From CAZEAN01 sp964510225 (lineage in GTDB: Bacteria > Planctomycetota > Planctomycetia > Isosphaerales > Isosphaeraceae), in contig CAZEAN010000119.1 in NCBI GenBank assembly GCA_964510225.1, forward strand, positions 1 to 17,219: a DNA stretch of 17,219 bases, given 5' to 3'. This document shows positions 8,336 to 16,642 of this stretch, one piece after another. The notes under the pieces are model-generated. The model was not told where the DNA came from. It saw only the letters and a list, made by a program, of their open reading frames with translations, and made no database searches. The position numbers and the translations under genes are program-made. Positions within the stretch are counted from its first letter, which is position 1. Each line of letters begins with the position of its first letter.

Positions 8336-11300
8336 TCACCGCTTGGTCACACAGGCATCAAAGTTCATGAGAAGATTCGCGACCATTCCTGAGGCGGCGA
8401 GGGTATCAAGTGGGAGGTCGGTCGGTATCGGAGTGTTGCCGGTTTCGAGGAACTGTCGGGCCGCCTCTGGGTCATCTGCGAAGACTTTCTGCTGACGTTG
8501 GTAGAAATCACGGAGAATCCTGAGTTCCGCGTCGCTCGGCGAACGGCTCCAGAGTGACCGCGTCATCGATGTGACGAGTGGGTCCGGGTCTATGCCGACT
8601 TGTCGGAGTGTCCGTTCACCGAGTTTCCGTGCTGCCTCAATTAACTGAGGGTCATTCAACAACACCAACGCTTGGAGTGGTGTGGCAGTCCGCTCACGGT
8701 TGACCGTACAGACATCGCGTTTCGAGGCATCCAGTGTCATCAGGACCGGGGCTGGTGCGGTCCGTTTCCAGTAGGTGTAGAGACTCCGACGGTACAAGCC
8801 CTGCCCGTTGTCCGGGTTGATCGGCTTGAACGAGGCCGCCAGCTCGTAGGGTTTCGCGGGAGGTCCACCAATGGTCCGCACCAGAAGACCACTTGTCCCG
8901 AGGGCATTGTCACGGATCATCTCGGCAGGGAGTCGGTAGGACGGAAAGCGAGCCCAACGCTTGTTTGACGGATCAATCCGTCGGAGTTCTTCTGAAGTTA
9001 CGGAATCTTGACGATAGGTGGCAGAGCAGACAATCAGCTTGATCATCCGCTTGAGATCCCATCCAGAGCTTCTGAACTCGGCGGCGAGCCAGTCCAGTAA
9101 TTCGGGGTGTGTTGGAGGTTCTCCCTGACTCCCGAAATCCTCAGGGGTTCGAACCAACCCTCGGCCGAAGCAGATTTGCCAGAAACGGTTTACGGCTACC
9201 CGAGCAGTCAGCGGATGCTCGTCGCTCGTCAGCCAATTCGCCAGGTCGAGCCGATCGTTTGGCTTCGTAGGATCGACTGGCATCGGAGGCAAGATCGACG
9301 GCGGCAGCGGCAAGACCGCTTCGGCAGGGGCATCGTACGCCCCTCGCTCCAGGAGGAAGGTGAGACGGCGATCCTCCTGTTCACGCATCACCATAATCTC
9401 GGTCTGGGAATCCTCAAGCTTACAGTACTGCTCACGGGCGGACTGGAGGCGCTCGAGCAATTCACGGTACTCGGGATCAACAACCTCACGGTAGTACTCC
9501 AGGAGAGATGAAGCGGAGGGAAGCTGCTCACCCACCGTGGCACCGCGAATCTGATCTTCGATCGTCGATCGCCCAGCCAGTTCCGCAACTTCGAGTGTCG
9601 TAAGTCGACGGTCGAAGACTCTAAACTCGTCGACAAGCCCCCCGGTGAAACCACGATCGCGGAATCGGGCGCCAATCGCGATCTGATCTCCGCCACCCCC
9701 CGTAATATTCTTCGTGAGCGAGTCCCGGACGACCTCGGTACGAATCGGTTGGCCATCCAGGAGGATCTTCAGCCCATCAGCGCGACTCGAACCGTCGTAG
9801 GTAATGGCAACGTGGCTCCAGTGATTGGTGGGCAACGGCTCGATCGCGCGGACCCGGATAGCGTTTCCGGGCCAGAAGTGGATCAGCGAGGCGCTCAGCC
9901 TCCCCTCTTCAAGAAGGAGCTGATAGCCACGGCTCCCGGCGTCAGTCCATGCTCGTGATCGGTGGAACACCACCGCACGCTCTTTGACGTCGGGAGGGTT
10001 CAACCAGAGGGCTACCGAAAACGGCTCGAAGCGCCGGAAGTTTCCGACCTCCAGTTGGATTGCATCGTCGCCATTGAGCTGTACCGCATTGCCGATCTTT
10101 CCTGGAACAGATCGGTGCGGCTCCTTCATTGTTTCGTCGAAAGAGAGGTACCCGATCTCTCCAGGGATCGCGTTCTCGGGAAGCCCGTCTTCGACGGTAT
10201 GAGTAACCCAGATCCATAACTGGTCTCGATATTGCTGATCCAAATCGGAAAGAGCGTCCTCAGCCTGATTGATAGCTTCCCGGAGATCCGAGAGTTGTCC
10301 CTTCGTCCCGGAATCGAGAAGCTTAAGTGTGGGAGTGGGAACCGATTGGGTGAAGTAAGAGTAGAGGCCAGCCTCATCGATGTTGTTGAAGAATGCGAAA
10401 AGTTGGTAATACTCGCGCTGGGAGATCGGATCGTACTTATGGTCGTGGCAGCGAGCGCATTCGAGCGTGAGTCCCAAGAATGCTGTACTGACTGTATTGG
10501 TCCGATCGGCGACATACTCCACGCGGAATTCTTCAGGGACACTACCACCTTCAACCTTCTGCGGATGGAGGCGATTAAAGGTCGTCGCAAGGATCTGTTC
10601 GTCCGAAGCGTTTGGGAGGCAATCGCCCGCAAGTTGCCAAGTCAGGAATTGATCGTAGGGCATATTCTGATTGAACGCATTGATCACCCAGTCACGCCAG
10701 GGCCAGACGAAACGTTCTCGGTCGACTTGATAGCCGTAGGTATCGGAGTAGCGTGCGAGATCGAGCCAGTCTGCCGCCATCCGTTCGCCGAACTCAGGGC
10801 GATCGAGGAGGCGATCAACCAATCGCTCATACGCATCCGGCCCCTTATCATTGAGAAAGGCCTCGATTTCGGGAATCGTCGGAGGTAGACCGAGGAGATC
10901 GAAGCTGAGCCGTCGGATCAGAGTCTCGCGTGATGCCTCGGGCCTGGGTTCGAGACCTTCCGATTCGAGTCGTGCAAGAATGAAACGATCAATCGGGTTT
11001 AAGTCCCGTTGAAACTCTTCAATTTCAGGGATGCCGGGTCGATGGATCGGTCGAAACGACCAATGCTGGTCATAGGTCGCTCCCTGGGCGATCCACGCTT
11101 TGAGCAACCCGACCTCCGATTCCGTCAGCGGGTTCTTGGCTTCAGGTGGCGGCATCTGATCGAGTGGATCATCACTCTCGATCCGGTAGACCAATTCGCT
11201 TTCCAGGCCGTCTTCCTCGACCAAAACCGCCTCAGCTTGGCCGCGAAGGTCGAGCCTCAAGTCTGCCTTCCGTGAGTTGGCGTCTGGACCGTGGCAAGGG

Positions 11301-11443
11301 AAGCAATGCTCCGACAAGATCGGCCGAATCACTAGACCGAAGCTTAGCGTGCCTGTTCCATCATCGGGGTTTGCCACCGCGCTCCTTGTTGCAGGCAAAA
11401 CCAGGAGGAGCGTAAGCGTTATGACTGTCCGTGGGGTGACCAT
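8336..11443 (-). CDS. Secreted PSCyt1-DUF1549-LamG-DUF1553 protein
   Basis: This large product (1035 residues from the chosen start) has the planctomycete-specific layout. A signal peptide (MVTPRTVITLTLLLVLPATR) leads into a planctomycete cytochrome C domain with the haem-binding CFPCH at about 47-51 and the typical MPPPE segment near 97-101. DUF1549 follows at about 150-355, ending in a second CxxCH (CARCH, 329-333). A coiled-coil-like stretch, a LamG/concanavalin-type domain (about 430-625) and DUF1553 (about 745-1000) with the VNRFWQICFGRGLVRTPEDF and RDVCTVNRERTATPLQALVLL-type segments complete it. The first CxxCH probably binds haem c; whether the second does is unproven. LamG suggests carbohydrate or surface binding. 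The frame extends to ATG 11476, but ATG 11443 starts directly at the signal peptide. A promoter candidate lies about 100 bases upstream. It precedes the DUF1501 gene. Confidence 0.93.
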   Translation of the reverse strand: MVTPRTVITLTLLLVLPATRSAVANPDDGTGTLSFGLVIRPILSEHCFPCHGPDANSRKADLRLDLRGQAEAVLVEEDGLESELVYRIESDDPLDQMPPPEAKNPLTESEVGLLKAWIAQGATYDQHWSFRPIHRPGIPEIEEFQRDLNPIDRFILARLESEGLEPRPEASRETLIRRLSFDLLGLPPTIPEIEAFLNDKGPDAYERLVDRLLDRPEFGERMAADWLDLARYSDTYGYQVDRERFVWPWRDWVINAFNQNMPYDQFLTWQLAGDCLPNASDEQILATTFNRLHPQKVEGGSVPEEFRVEYVADRTNTVSTAFLGLTLECARCHDHKYDPISQREYYQLFAFFNNIDEAGLYSYFTQSVPTPTLKLLDSGTKGQLSDLREAINQAEDALSDLDQQYRDQLWIWVTHTVEDGLPENAIPGEIGYLSFDETMKEPHRSVPGKIGNAVQLNGDDAIQLEVGNFRRFEPFSVALWLNPPDVKERAVVFHRSRAWTDAGSRGYQLLLEEGRLSASLIHFWPGNAIRVRAIEPLPTNHWSHVAITYDGSSRADGLKILLDGQPIRTEVVRDSLTKNITGGGGDQIAIGARFRDRGFTGGLVDEFRVFDRRLTTLEVAELAGRSTIEDQIRGATVGEQLPSASSLLEYYREVVDPEYRELLERLQSAREQYCKLEDSQTEIMVMREQEDRRLTFLLERGAYDAPAEAVLPLPPSILPPMPVDPTKPNDRLDLANWLTSDEHPLTARVAVNRFWQICFGRGLVRTPEDFGSQGEPPTHPELLDWLAAEFRSSGWDLKRMIKLIVCSATYRQDSVTSEELRRIDPSNKRWARFPSYRLPAEMIRDNALGTSGLLVRTIGGPPAKPYELAASFKPINPDNGQGLYRRSLYTYWKRTAPAPVLMTLDASKRDVCTVNRERTATPLQALVLLNDPQLIEAARKLGERTLRQVGIDPDPLVTSMTRSLWSRSPSDAELRILRDFYQRQQKVFADDPEAARQFLETGNTPIPTDLPLDTLAASGMVANLLMNFDACVTKR

Positions 11444-11547
11444 GGGCCGCCTTCGGCAAGATTGGATCTGGTTCATCGTGCTGATCGTTGGCTCGATGGC
11501 AGGAAATCAGGCTCGATTGACCGATTATGTATGTCGACTGTTAGTGA

Positions 11548-11577
11548 GTTATATCGTAACGCTTGGGCCAGTGTCAG
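11548..11577 (-). promoter_or_regulatory. Candidate sigma70-type promoter for the PSCyt1/DUF1549/DUF1553 gene
   Basis: Read on the minus strand, CTGACA (11577-11572) and TATAAC (11553-11548) each match the consensus at five of six positions and are 18 bases apart. The gap between the peptidase stop (11612) and the downstream start (11443) is the natural place for it, and the implied leader is about 100 bases. Called by eye. Confidence 0.42.
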
Positions 11578-11611
11578 TCAGCAGAATCTCGATCGCCCGA
11601 GCCACCGGCGG

Positions 11612-13000
11612 TTAGTCGTTGAGAGCAGCTCCCTTATCGAGTAGTTCGATTGCACGGTCCCAGGTCGGGTCACTGTCTCGGTAGGCTTCCCAGGGAGCTT
11701 CTACGAGTACATCTGGGAGAATGCCATGATTCTCCACCGGAGTCCCGTCGGGAAGAAGGTCCATCCAGCGCGAGTACCAAACGCGAACCGGGAGTCCAGG
11801 GAGCTTGAACGGCTTCGGGTTACCACTCGAACCCCGAGTCGCAGTTCCGACCAACGTTACATGAGGCAGGGCCTTCATCATTTTCGCAAACCCTTCCCCA
11901 CTGCTTACACAGCCAGGGCCAATCAGACAGACCACGGGTTTCGTGATCGGTTTCTCAGATTGCCTGAGAATCCGAGAATGGGGGCGAGTGAAGTCGGAAG
12001 CCTGAGGACCGTTACGGTAAAGACTCTTGGCGTAGATTGTTGGCTCACCGCAAAAGAGGCTCGCGATCGACATCGCAAGCGCTTCGTCCCCTCCATTGGC
12101 CCTTCTAAGATCAATCAGGAATCCCGGAGCCTCTCTCTGCGACTCCAAGAATTCAGTTACCTGCTGTACGGTCTCCCGCGTTGCCGATGACTGTCGGATC
12201 AAGACGACCGCAGCATAACCATCAGTAGGAGTGGTTCCGACCAGAGCGAAGTCACCGAACTGCTCGGGGTCCACAAGAGCGTCGTGAATAACGTTGCGGT
12301 TGTAGTTGATCGAAAAGAAGGCACGAGTGATCGGTAAAGTCGAGATTTGTTTTCCTTCGAATTCGATCCAAACATGACCATCGTTGAGGTTTGAGAGCAA
12401 CGTCCGAAGCACCGTCACAAACTTCTGAGTAGAAGATGAACTCGCTGCGGGAGAGTGGAATTGGCTCCGGAGTACCTCCCAATCAATCTCCTTATGGTCA
12501 AAGTAGCTGTACTTGAGTGACATGTCGTCGCAGAGTGCATCGTAGGCGGCACCGTAATCGACCGGCTCCACCCTCGCTTGAGCCAGAGGATCCCCTTTGG
12601 TCCGGAAGACGAGAAGGTACGGTACCAACGCCCGACCGTTCCGATCTTTGAAGTTCTGAAACCGAGAAGTATTGAACCAAAGCGCATAATCACGCCCCGG
12701 CTTGAGACTCACGGGAATGATTAGCGTTTCCTGATCTGGTTCAAAAGAGACCCGGCCGCTGAGATCGGGAAAGGTGGCAGGAGAAGCGCGGACGACGCTC
12801 ATGCCACCAGGATCAAGCGGTTTGCTAAACGTCACTCGAATTTCAGTGAGTCCAGGATCGACCTCGGCGTCGCCAGCGGTCGGGATGGTCTTCACCACGA
12901 CTGGAGGCGCGGATTCGACCGTAATCTCTTGCGCATGCGCAAGTGAGACCTGGCTCAACAACGCGAAGACACAACTCGAAACGACCATCGAATACTTCAT
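11612..13000 (-). CDS. Secreted S41-family peptidase with N-terminal SbsA-type Ig-like domain
   Basis: The 462-residue product starts with a signal peptide (MKYSMVVSSCVFALLSQVSL, cleavage probably after AHA). Next is a bacterial Ig-like domain of the SbsA/Big_5 type at roughly 30-135, recognised by TIPTAGDAEVDPGLTEIRVT, FSKPLD and the closing YLLVFRT. A helical segment with LNDGHVWIE is typical of the S41 N-terminal region. The S41 catalytic domain follows: GFLIDLRRANGG, then GPGCVSSGEGFA holding the likely nucleophilic serine in the S-x-x-E context, and GSSGNPKPF. I see no PDZ domain, which many C-terminal processing peptidases have, so it resembles the tricorn or IRBP-like branch. I preferred ATG 13000 to the longer frame from 13093 because the signal peptide begins there, although the ribosome site is weak. 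Target proteins are unknown. Confidence 0.87.
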   Translation of the reverse strand: MKYSMVVSSCVFALLSQVSLAHAQEITVESAPPVVVKTIPTAGDAEVDPGLTEIRVTFSKPLDPGGMSVVRASPATFPDLSGRVSFEPDQETLIIPVSLKPGRDYALWFNTSRFQNFKDRNGRALVPYLLVFRTKGDPLAQARVEPVDYGAAYDALCDDMSLKYSYFDHKEIDWEVLRSQFHSPAASSSSTQKFVTVLRTLLSNLNDGHVWIEFEGKQISTLPITRAFFSINYNRNVIHDALVDPEQFGDFALVGTTPTDGYAAVVLIRQSSATRETVQQVTEFLESQREAPGFLIDLRRANGGDEALAMSIASLFCGEPTIYAKSLYRNGPQASDFTRPHSRILRQSEKPITKPVVCLIGPGCVSSGEGFAKMMKALPHVTLVGTATRGSSGNPKPFKLPGLPVRVWYSRWMDLLPDGTPVENHGILPDVLVEAPWEAYRDSDPTWDRAIELLDKGAALND

Positions 13001-13201
13001 CAATCCAATCTCACAGAAGTAGTTGAAGGAGACCGTTGTCCCTCGAAACGTTACTACGCTCACCTGATTTTGCTCAGATGAAGGCGATCCCACCAGGGTC
13101 CGGGCCTTTGATTGCCTCGATCAGAGAGAGGCATGTCTCTTCAAGACTGTCTCGACCGTCGATGACCCGGCATCTGAGCAACCCCAGATCAGGATTCTCC
13201 G

Positions 13202-13728
13202 ATGCTCAAACTTCCCGAACCTCGTCCGATCTCACATCGCTATCGGCTCAGCCCACTTGATCATGACATTGTGACCGGAAAAACCAGCAATGACCGGCAG
13301 TTTCTTTCCGGTCTCGAAGAGGAAGGAAAACAGCTCTTTTTTTCTTTTCCCTCGAAGGTGACCTACTCGATTGGAGCTTTCATCAGGATCTTATTAACAA
13401 CAAAGAATATCTTGGTTCGATATTTCCATCACAACGGGATGGCATTCCATTTCCGGGATACTTGCACCGCGATCCGACCTTCTTGCTCCCCAAGGGAGTG
13501 AACTGCGTTGTCGGACTGATTTCAATCAAGCGTTATATACTCGAGCCGTTTGGCATTGGGATCGAAGACTATCCGGATTACTGGGAGGAGATTCTGAGAG
13601 ATCAAGACCCCGATGGGCTCGCGCACCTCCGGGAGTACATCCCGATCTGGCTCCGCGAAGGGAACTTCGTCCTTCACTGGGACGATGCTCGCTGGTACAA
13701 CGGCAACGGGGTCCTGGTCGCAAGTTGA
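13202..13728 (+). pseudogene. Unrecognised gene split by a one-base frameshift
   Basis: Two overlapping frames fit together as one gene. The first begins at ATG 13202 (AGGA at 13191-13194, spacing 7) and reads sensibly up to a run of seven T at 13337-13343. After that the natural protein continues in the frame ending at TGA 13726-13728, including DLLDWSFHQDLINNKEYLG, FPGYLHRDPTFLLPKG, DYPDYWEEILRDQDPDG and LHWDDARWYNGNGVLVAS. That second frame is open from 13294 but has no ATG or GTG before the conserved-looking text. Adding one T restores a single frame of 175 residues. The product looks soluble and Trp/Tyr/Asp-rich; I do not recognise its family. The break may be a real mutation, a sequencing error in a homopolymer, or a site of slippage. 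It is divergent from the S41 gene and convergent with the amidohydrolase, whose stop lies 10 bases away. Confidence 0.72.
13337..13343 (+). other. T7 homopolymer at the frameshift point
   Basis: Seven consecutive T, followed by C and four more T (13345-13348), lie exactly where the coding frame changes. Inserting one U, by polymerase slippage, or a -1 ribosomal shift on the TTT TTT codons would both restore the downstream frame. Confidence 0.6.
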
Positions 13729-13738
13729 ACGTGGTTGA

Positions 13739-14614
13739 CTAGTTGGGCGGATCGAACAACAAGTGCTCTGCCGTTTTGCCCAAGAGCCATTGCCGATCGT
13801 CCTCGGTCAGGAAATCGAGACGATCGCGGATCAGTGCGATGCTCTCGTCGTAACGGTCACGAACCACTTGGAACGGGCAATCCGACTCCCACATGCAGCG
13901 CTTCGAACCAAACGCGCCCACGACTCGACGAATCAGGGGAGCCAAATCAAGATAGGGCGGTCCCGCCGGACTCAAAGCGTAAAAGGCACCAACTTTGACA
14001 TAAACCTGGGGATGTTCAGCGAGTGCACAGAGTTGGTCGATGTCTTCAGTGCGGAACTGACCGTCGACACCGATCCGCGCTAAGTGATCAATGATTAGTG
14101 GAGTATCGGGGAACATCCGACACATTCGATCAACCTCGGGCAACGCATCAGGGCCGATTAGACAGCTTAACACCTGCCCTGACATCGCCGCCTCAGCGAA
14201 CATGGCCTCGTATCCAGGGTGGTCGAGCCAGCGTTCGATCGGACGATCTACATAAGTTGGCCGGATCCGAAACGCCCGGACACCTTTGGGGGCTAAGGCC
14301 GCCATTGCCAGCGCAGGCTCCGGGCCATCGGGATCGATGATCGCCGTTCCGATAAATTGGTCGGGATAAGCGGCGATCATATCGAGCATGTAACTGTTAT
14401 CGAACTGGTAATAGCTCATCTGGATGAGATTGACACGGCCGACGCCACTGGGCCGACAGGTCGCGAGCAGCTCTTCCGCCGTAAAAGACGGCGGTCTCAT
14501 ATCATCTTTCCGAAATCCCGCTGCCAACGGATACGCATCGAGATCCGGTGTCCAAACATGCGAATGGGCATCGATGTAGGGCTCGTCGTTTAATTCTTCT
14601 GGAGAGGTGCTCAT
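13739..14614 (-). CDS. Amidohydrolase family protein (Amidohydro_2)
   Basis: The 291-residue product is a TIM-barrel amidohydrolase of the Amidohydro_2 type, related to the lactonase and decarboxylase branch. The first strand carries the metal-site pair in YIDAHSHVW (His17, His19). A histidine in LIIDHLARIG (His177) and the Asp in MWESDCPF (Asp245) sit at the other expected active-site positions. There is no signal peptide, so it is probably cytoplasmic. Length is normal for the family. The ATG at 14614 lacks a clear Shine-Dalgarno sequence, but the conserved HSH motif is close downstream, so little can be missing. The substrate cannot be told from sequence. The membrane-protein gene lies upstream on the same strand, 133 bases away, with no evident link. 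Confidence 0.9.
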   Translation of the reverse strand: MSTSPEELNDEPYIDAHSHVWTPDLDAYPLAAGFRKDDMRPPSFTAEELLATCRPSGVGRVNLIQMSYYQFDNSYMLDMIAAYPDQFIGTAIIDPDGPEPALAMAALAPKGVRAFRIRPTYVDRPIERWLDHPGYEAMFAEAAMSGQVLSCLIGPDALPEVDRMCRMFPDTPLIIDHLARIGVDGQFRTEDIDQLCALAEHPQVYVKVGAFYALSPAGPPYLDLAPLIRRVVGAFGSKRCMWESDCPFQVVRDRYDESIALIRDRLDFLTEDDRQWLLGKTAEHLLFDPPN

Positions 14615-14747
14615 GATTGAATTGTGAATAGAGAGCCAAGTGAGGTCAGATTCACGAAACTCGATTGGCCCAACGCCGAGCCCTTGGTTGGCTGGTCAGG
14701 GATCGCTTCAACATAGCAAGCCAACGCTCAAATGACCACAAGACTAA

Positions 14748-15188
14748 TTAGGCTGGCGCTTTGGAGATCATAGGTGGCTTCATCCGAGATCCGAGTGCGA
14801 CGGCAAGCCAGGCCATCGGGAAATAGGCCACGACCAAATCGAGGATGATGAACCAAAGTGGTGCCGGAATGGTGACTACGCCCCAAATCCCGCCCGCCAA
14901 AAACCAACCGCCGATCACCAACGCGAACAGGTATTGCCTGCTTCCCGCGACGAAGAATGCGACGAGAGCCCCTACGAAAGTCCCCAAGGCATGGGCCAGG
15001 AAGGGAAAGAGAAAGTGCTTCGGTTCCAGCAAACCGATCGATGCTTCCATTGCCTCGGTGTTATTGAAATCGAAGCCTTCTGGGAGTGGGATCACCTGAA
15101 ACCCGAGAAGGATTAACCCCATGTTGGCGGCAGAACCAAGAACAATGCCGAGAAGGACGGCTAAGATGTTGCGAACGACCGTGACCAT
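14748..15188 (-). CDS. Small four-helix integral membrane protein, unrecognised
   Basis: The 146-residue product has about four hydrophobic helices: residues 5-27 (VVRNILAVLLGIVLGSAANM and onward), about 57-78, 85-107 and 110-133. The loop after the first helix is acidic (PEGFDFNNTEAMEASIG) and the C-terminus is basic (SRMKPPMISKAPA). Glycine and alanine spacing within helices resembles small membrane proteins of unknown function; I cannot name a family. The start is well supported by AGGAG at a spacing of about seven bases before ATG 15188. A promoter-like sequence overlapped by a palindrome lies about 100 bases upstream, so expression may be controlled by a repressor or activator. Location is the inner membrane by prediction. 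Confidence 0.8.
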   Translation of the reverse strand: MVTVVRNILAVLLGIVLGSAANMGLILLGFQVIPLPEGFDFNNTEAMEASIGLLEPKHFLFPFLAHALGTFVGALVAFFVAGSRQYLFALVIGGWFLAGGIWGVVTIPAPLWFIILDLVVAYFPMAWLAVALGSRMKPPMISKAPA

Positions 15189-15288
15189 GAATCGACTCCT
15201 GTTCTGTTAAGTAGGCGTGATCAGTAATGGGTATTGAGCTGCAAGCCGGGCTCTGATCCTGAACCAACAACACAGTCAATACTGATCA

Positions 15289-15317
15289 AATTTACACTGG
15301 AAAGGTCTCAAGGTCAA
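15289..15317 (-). promoter_or_regulatory. Candidate promoter of the small membrane protein gene
   Basis: On the minus strand TTGACC (15317-15312, five of six) is followed after 17 bases by TAAATT (15294-15289, four of six). The gene start at 15188 would be about 95 bases from the transcription start. The -35 box lies inside an inverted repeat. Confidence 0.35.
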
Positions 15318-15330
15318 GTTTTGTTGACCT
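15311..15330. promoter_or_regulatory. Palindrome over the -35 box, possible operator
   Basis: AGGTCAA (15311-15317) and TTGACCT (15324-15330) form a perfect 7-base inverted repeat with a 6-base centre, a geometry common for dimeric regulator sites. It covers the -35 box of the candidate promoter of the membrane protein gene. Confidence 0.35.
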
Positions 15331-15396
15331 GGGATCATTCGATTCAGGTCTTGATAAAGCCACTATCGTCAACACGTTTCAGAACCATCAACAATT

Positions 15397-15429
15397 GCCC
15401 GTTTCGATCGATCTGGTTTCGAAACGGGC
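15397..15429 (-). terminator. Hairpin downstream of the LRR gene, candidate terminator
   Basis: GCCCGTTTCGA (15397-15407) and TCGAAACGGGC (15419-15429) form a perfect 11-bp stem with an 11-base loop. It lies 47 bases past the stop of the LRR gene on the minus strand. On that strand only AATTGTTG follows, so the U-tract is weak. Confidence 0.58.
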
Positions 15430-15476
15430 TATGCAATCGACTTCAACGTCTATGAGTTTGCGCCGCGCATTTCAGA

Positions 15477-16310
15477 TTACTCGGGATTGATCCGGACCCC
15501 GGCTTCCTTCAGGGTCTGCAGTTCCTCTTCAGGCACCTCAGAAGCAGTCATGAAGAGTCTCAAATACGGCGCCCAGCGTTTCGGACCAGAGGCGTCTTCG
15601 ACGGCGGCTCCGACAAAGGCTCCCAGCTTTTCAAGGGGGTTGTCGGCAAGGAAGAGGATCCGGAGGTCGGTCTGCTTGGCCAGAACGTCGACGTTTTTGA
15701 TTTGGTTGCCGGCGAGGTCAAGGGTGGAGATTCGGGTCACCGAGTCTAGCGGTTGAAGATCGCTGATCTTGTTGCCGGCGAGGTAGAGCGAAGCGATCTT
15801 GGTGAGCCCGGCGATCGGTGAGATCGACTCGATTTGATTCCCCGAGAGGTAGAGGGAACGCATGTTGCTCAGACCACTGACAGCGTCGATTGTGGTGATC
15901 TTGTTGTCGCTGAGTTCGAGATATTGGAGCTTCACCAACCCGCCGAGGGGGCTGATGTCCTCGATCTTCGCTCCGGAGAGATTGAGCGACTGAACGTTCT
16001 GAAGGCCGGCAAGCGGAGTCAGATCTTCGATCGGATTATCCGCCAAGTCGATCAGCGCAAGATTGACACATTTTTCCAATCCACTGAGATCAGCGATCTC
16101 GGAGCCCGGTGCTTCTAGGAAGTAGACGTTCCGGAGCTCGTCATCAGTGAGGGCGTCTTCGGCCTTTTTCTTCAGCTCCTCTCGGATCGCCGAGTCGAGC
16201 TTCAAGTCCTTAAACGGGCTCGCTGGCTGTGCGAAGGAAGTCAGGGCGGTCGATGATAGTGTCAGGAGTGTCGTGAACACGATACAATAAGAGAGCGGGC
16301 GCGATCGCAT
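15477..16310 (-). CDS. Secreted leucine-rich-repeat protein, internalin-like
   Basis: The 277-residue product starts with a signal peptide (MRSRPLSYCIVFTTLLTLSS, cleavage probably near SFA-QP). A helical cap follows (SAIREELKKKAEDALTDDEL). The core is about seven repeats of some 22 residues with the pattern LxxLxLxxNxIxxLxPLxGL, for example LQYLELSDNKITTIDAVSGL, MRSLYLSGNQIESISPIAGL and IASLYLAGNKISDLQPLDSV; this is the LRR_4/internalin type. A short C-terminal region (from about 225) closes the solenoid. Such proteins usually bind other proteins at the cell surface or in the periplasm; the partner is unknown. ATG 16310 is preferred over the longer frame from 16430 because GAGGAGGA lies ten bases upstream and the signal peptide begins there. 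A hairpin terminator follows the gene. Confidence 0.88.
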   Translation of the reverse strand: MRSRPLSYCIVFTTLLTLSSTALTSFAQPASPFKDLKLDSAIREELKKKAEDALTDDELRNVYFLEAPGSEIADLSGLEKCVNLALIDLADNPIEDLTPLAGLQNVQSLNLSGAKIEDISPLGGLVKLQYLELSDNKITTIDAVSGLSNMRSLYLSGNQIESISPIAGLTKIASLYLAGNKISDLQPLDSVTRISTLDLAGNQIKNVDVLAKQTDLRILFLADNPLEKLGAFVGAAVEDASGPKRWAPYLRLFMTASEVPEEELQTLKEAGVRINPE

Positions 16311-16642
16311 GGAACTAGGCTCCTCCTCGGCGGTTGACGAAAGTTGGTGTCGGTCGGTCAGATTGTCGTCACCCAGACAAACGACCAGACCAATTTGCTC
16401 CCTCAACGGTGACGATGATTCTGGCTCCAATCAAGTCTCTGCTTGAGAGTGACTGCGATCAAACCTCATCGAATGACGAGATGAATCTGGCTGCGTTGCA
16501 AAAAAACACGACTCACTACGAACGTACTCGCGACTTTATTAAACTTGAGAGATGGGATGGCTTCTGATTCGAACGCCAGAGCCCATGCCAGTGAGGCAAA
16601 GAATTGTTTTTGCATGATAAACCTCGATAGGAGGCTGATCCT
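16311..16642. other. Divergent spacer between LRR gene and TIR remnant
   Basis: About 330 bases with no supported gene. It should hold the promoter of the LRR gene (minus) and of the TIR gene (plus), but I found no convincing paired boxes for either. GATAAA at 16616-16621 could be a -10 element for the TIR gene, with only a poor -35 (GAGGCA). A seven-A run occurs near 16500. A 21-codon frame from ATG 16614 overlaps the TIR start in another frame and is probably meaningless. Confidence 0.5.
16629..16634 (+). promoter_or_regulatory. Ribosome binding site pointing at an ATA start
   Basis: A perfect AGGAGG is followed, after eight bases, by ATA at 16643-16645 in the frame of the TIR domain. An in-frame TAG at 16628-16630 overlaps the site, so translation of the TIR frame cannot begin further upstream. 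The spacing is what one expects for an ATG at 16643. Confidence 0.6.

Noticed and set aside
10232..10888. 218-codon open frame on the plus strand inside the DUF1549/DUF1553 gene
   Set aside because: It is fully antisense to the conserved DUF1549 and inter-domain coding region and has no recognisable domain or ribosome site.
13113..13133. TGCCTC/GAGGCA inverted repeat in the divergent spacer before the frameshifted gene
   Set aside because: Six-base arms in a short spacer are within chance expectation and no promoter boxes align with it.
13036..13260. 74-codon plus-strand frame upstream of the frameshifted gene
   Set aside because: Ser/Arg/Pro-rich text with no family resemblance, overlapping the better-supported start at 13202 in another frame.
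14687..14725. GTTGGCT/AGCCAAC inverted repeat between the amidohydrolase and membrane-protein genes
   Set aside because: Only 7 bp with a 25-base loop and no T-run, so it is too weak to call a terminator.
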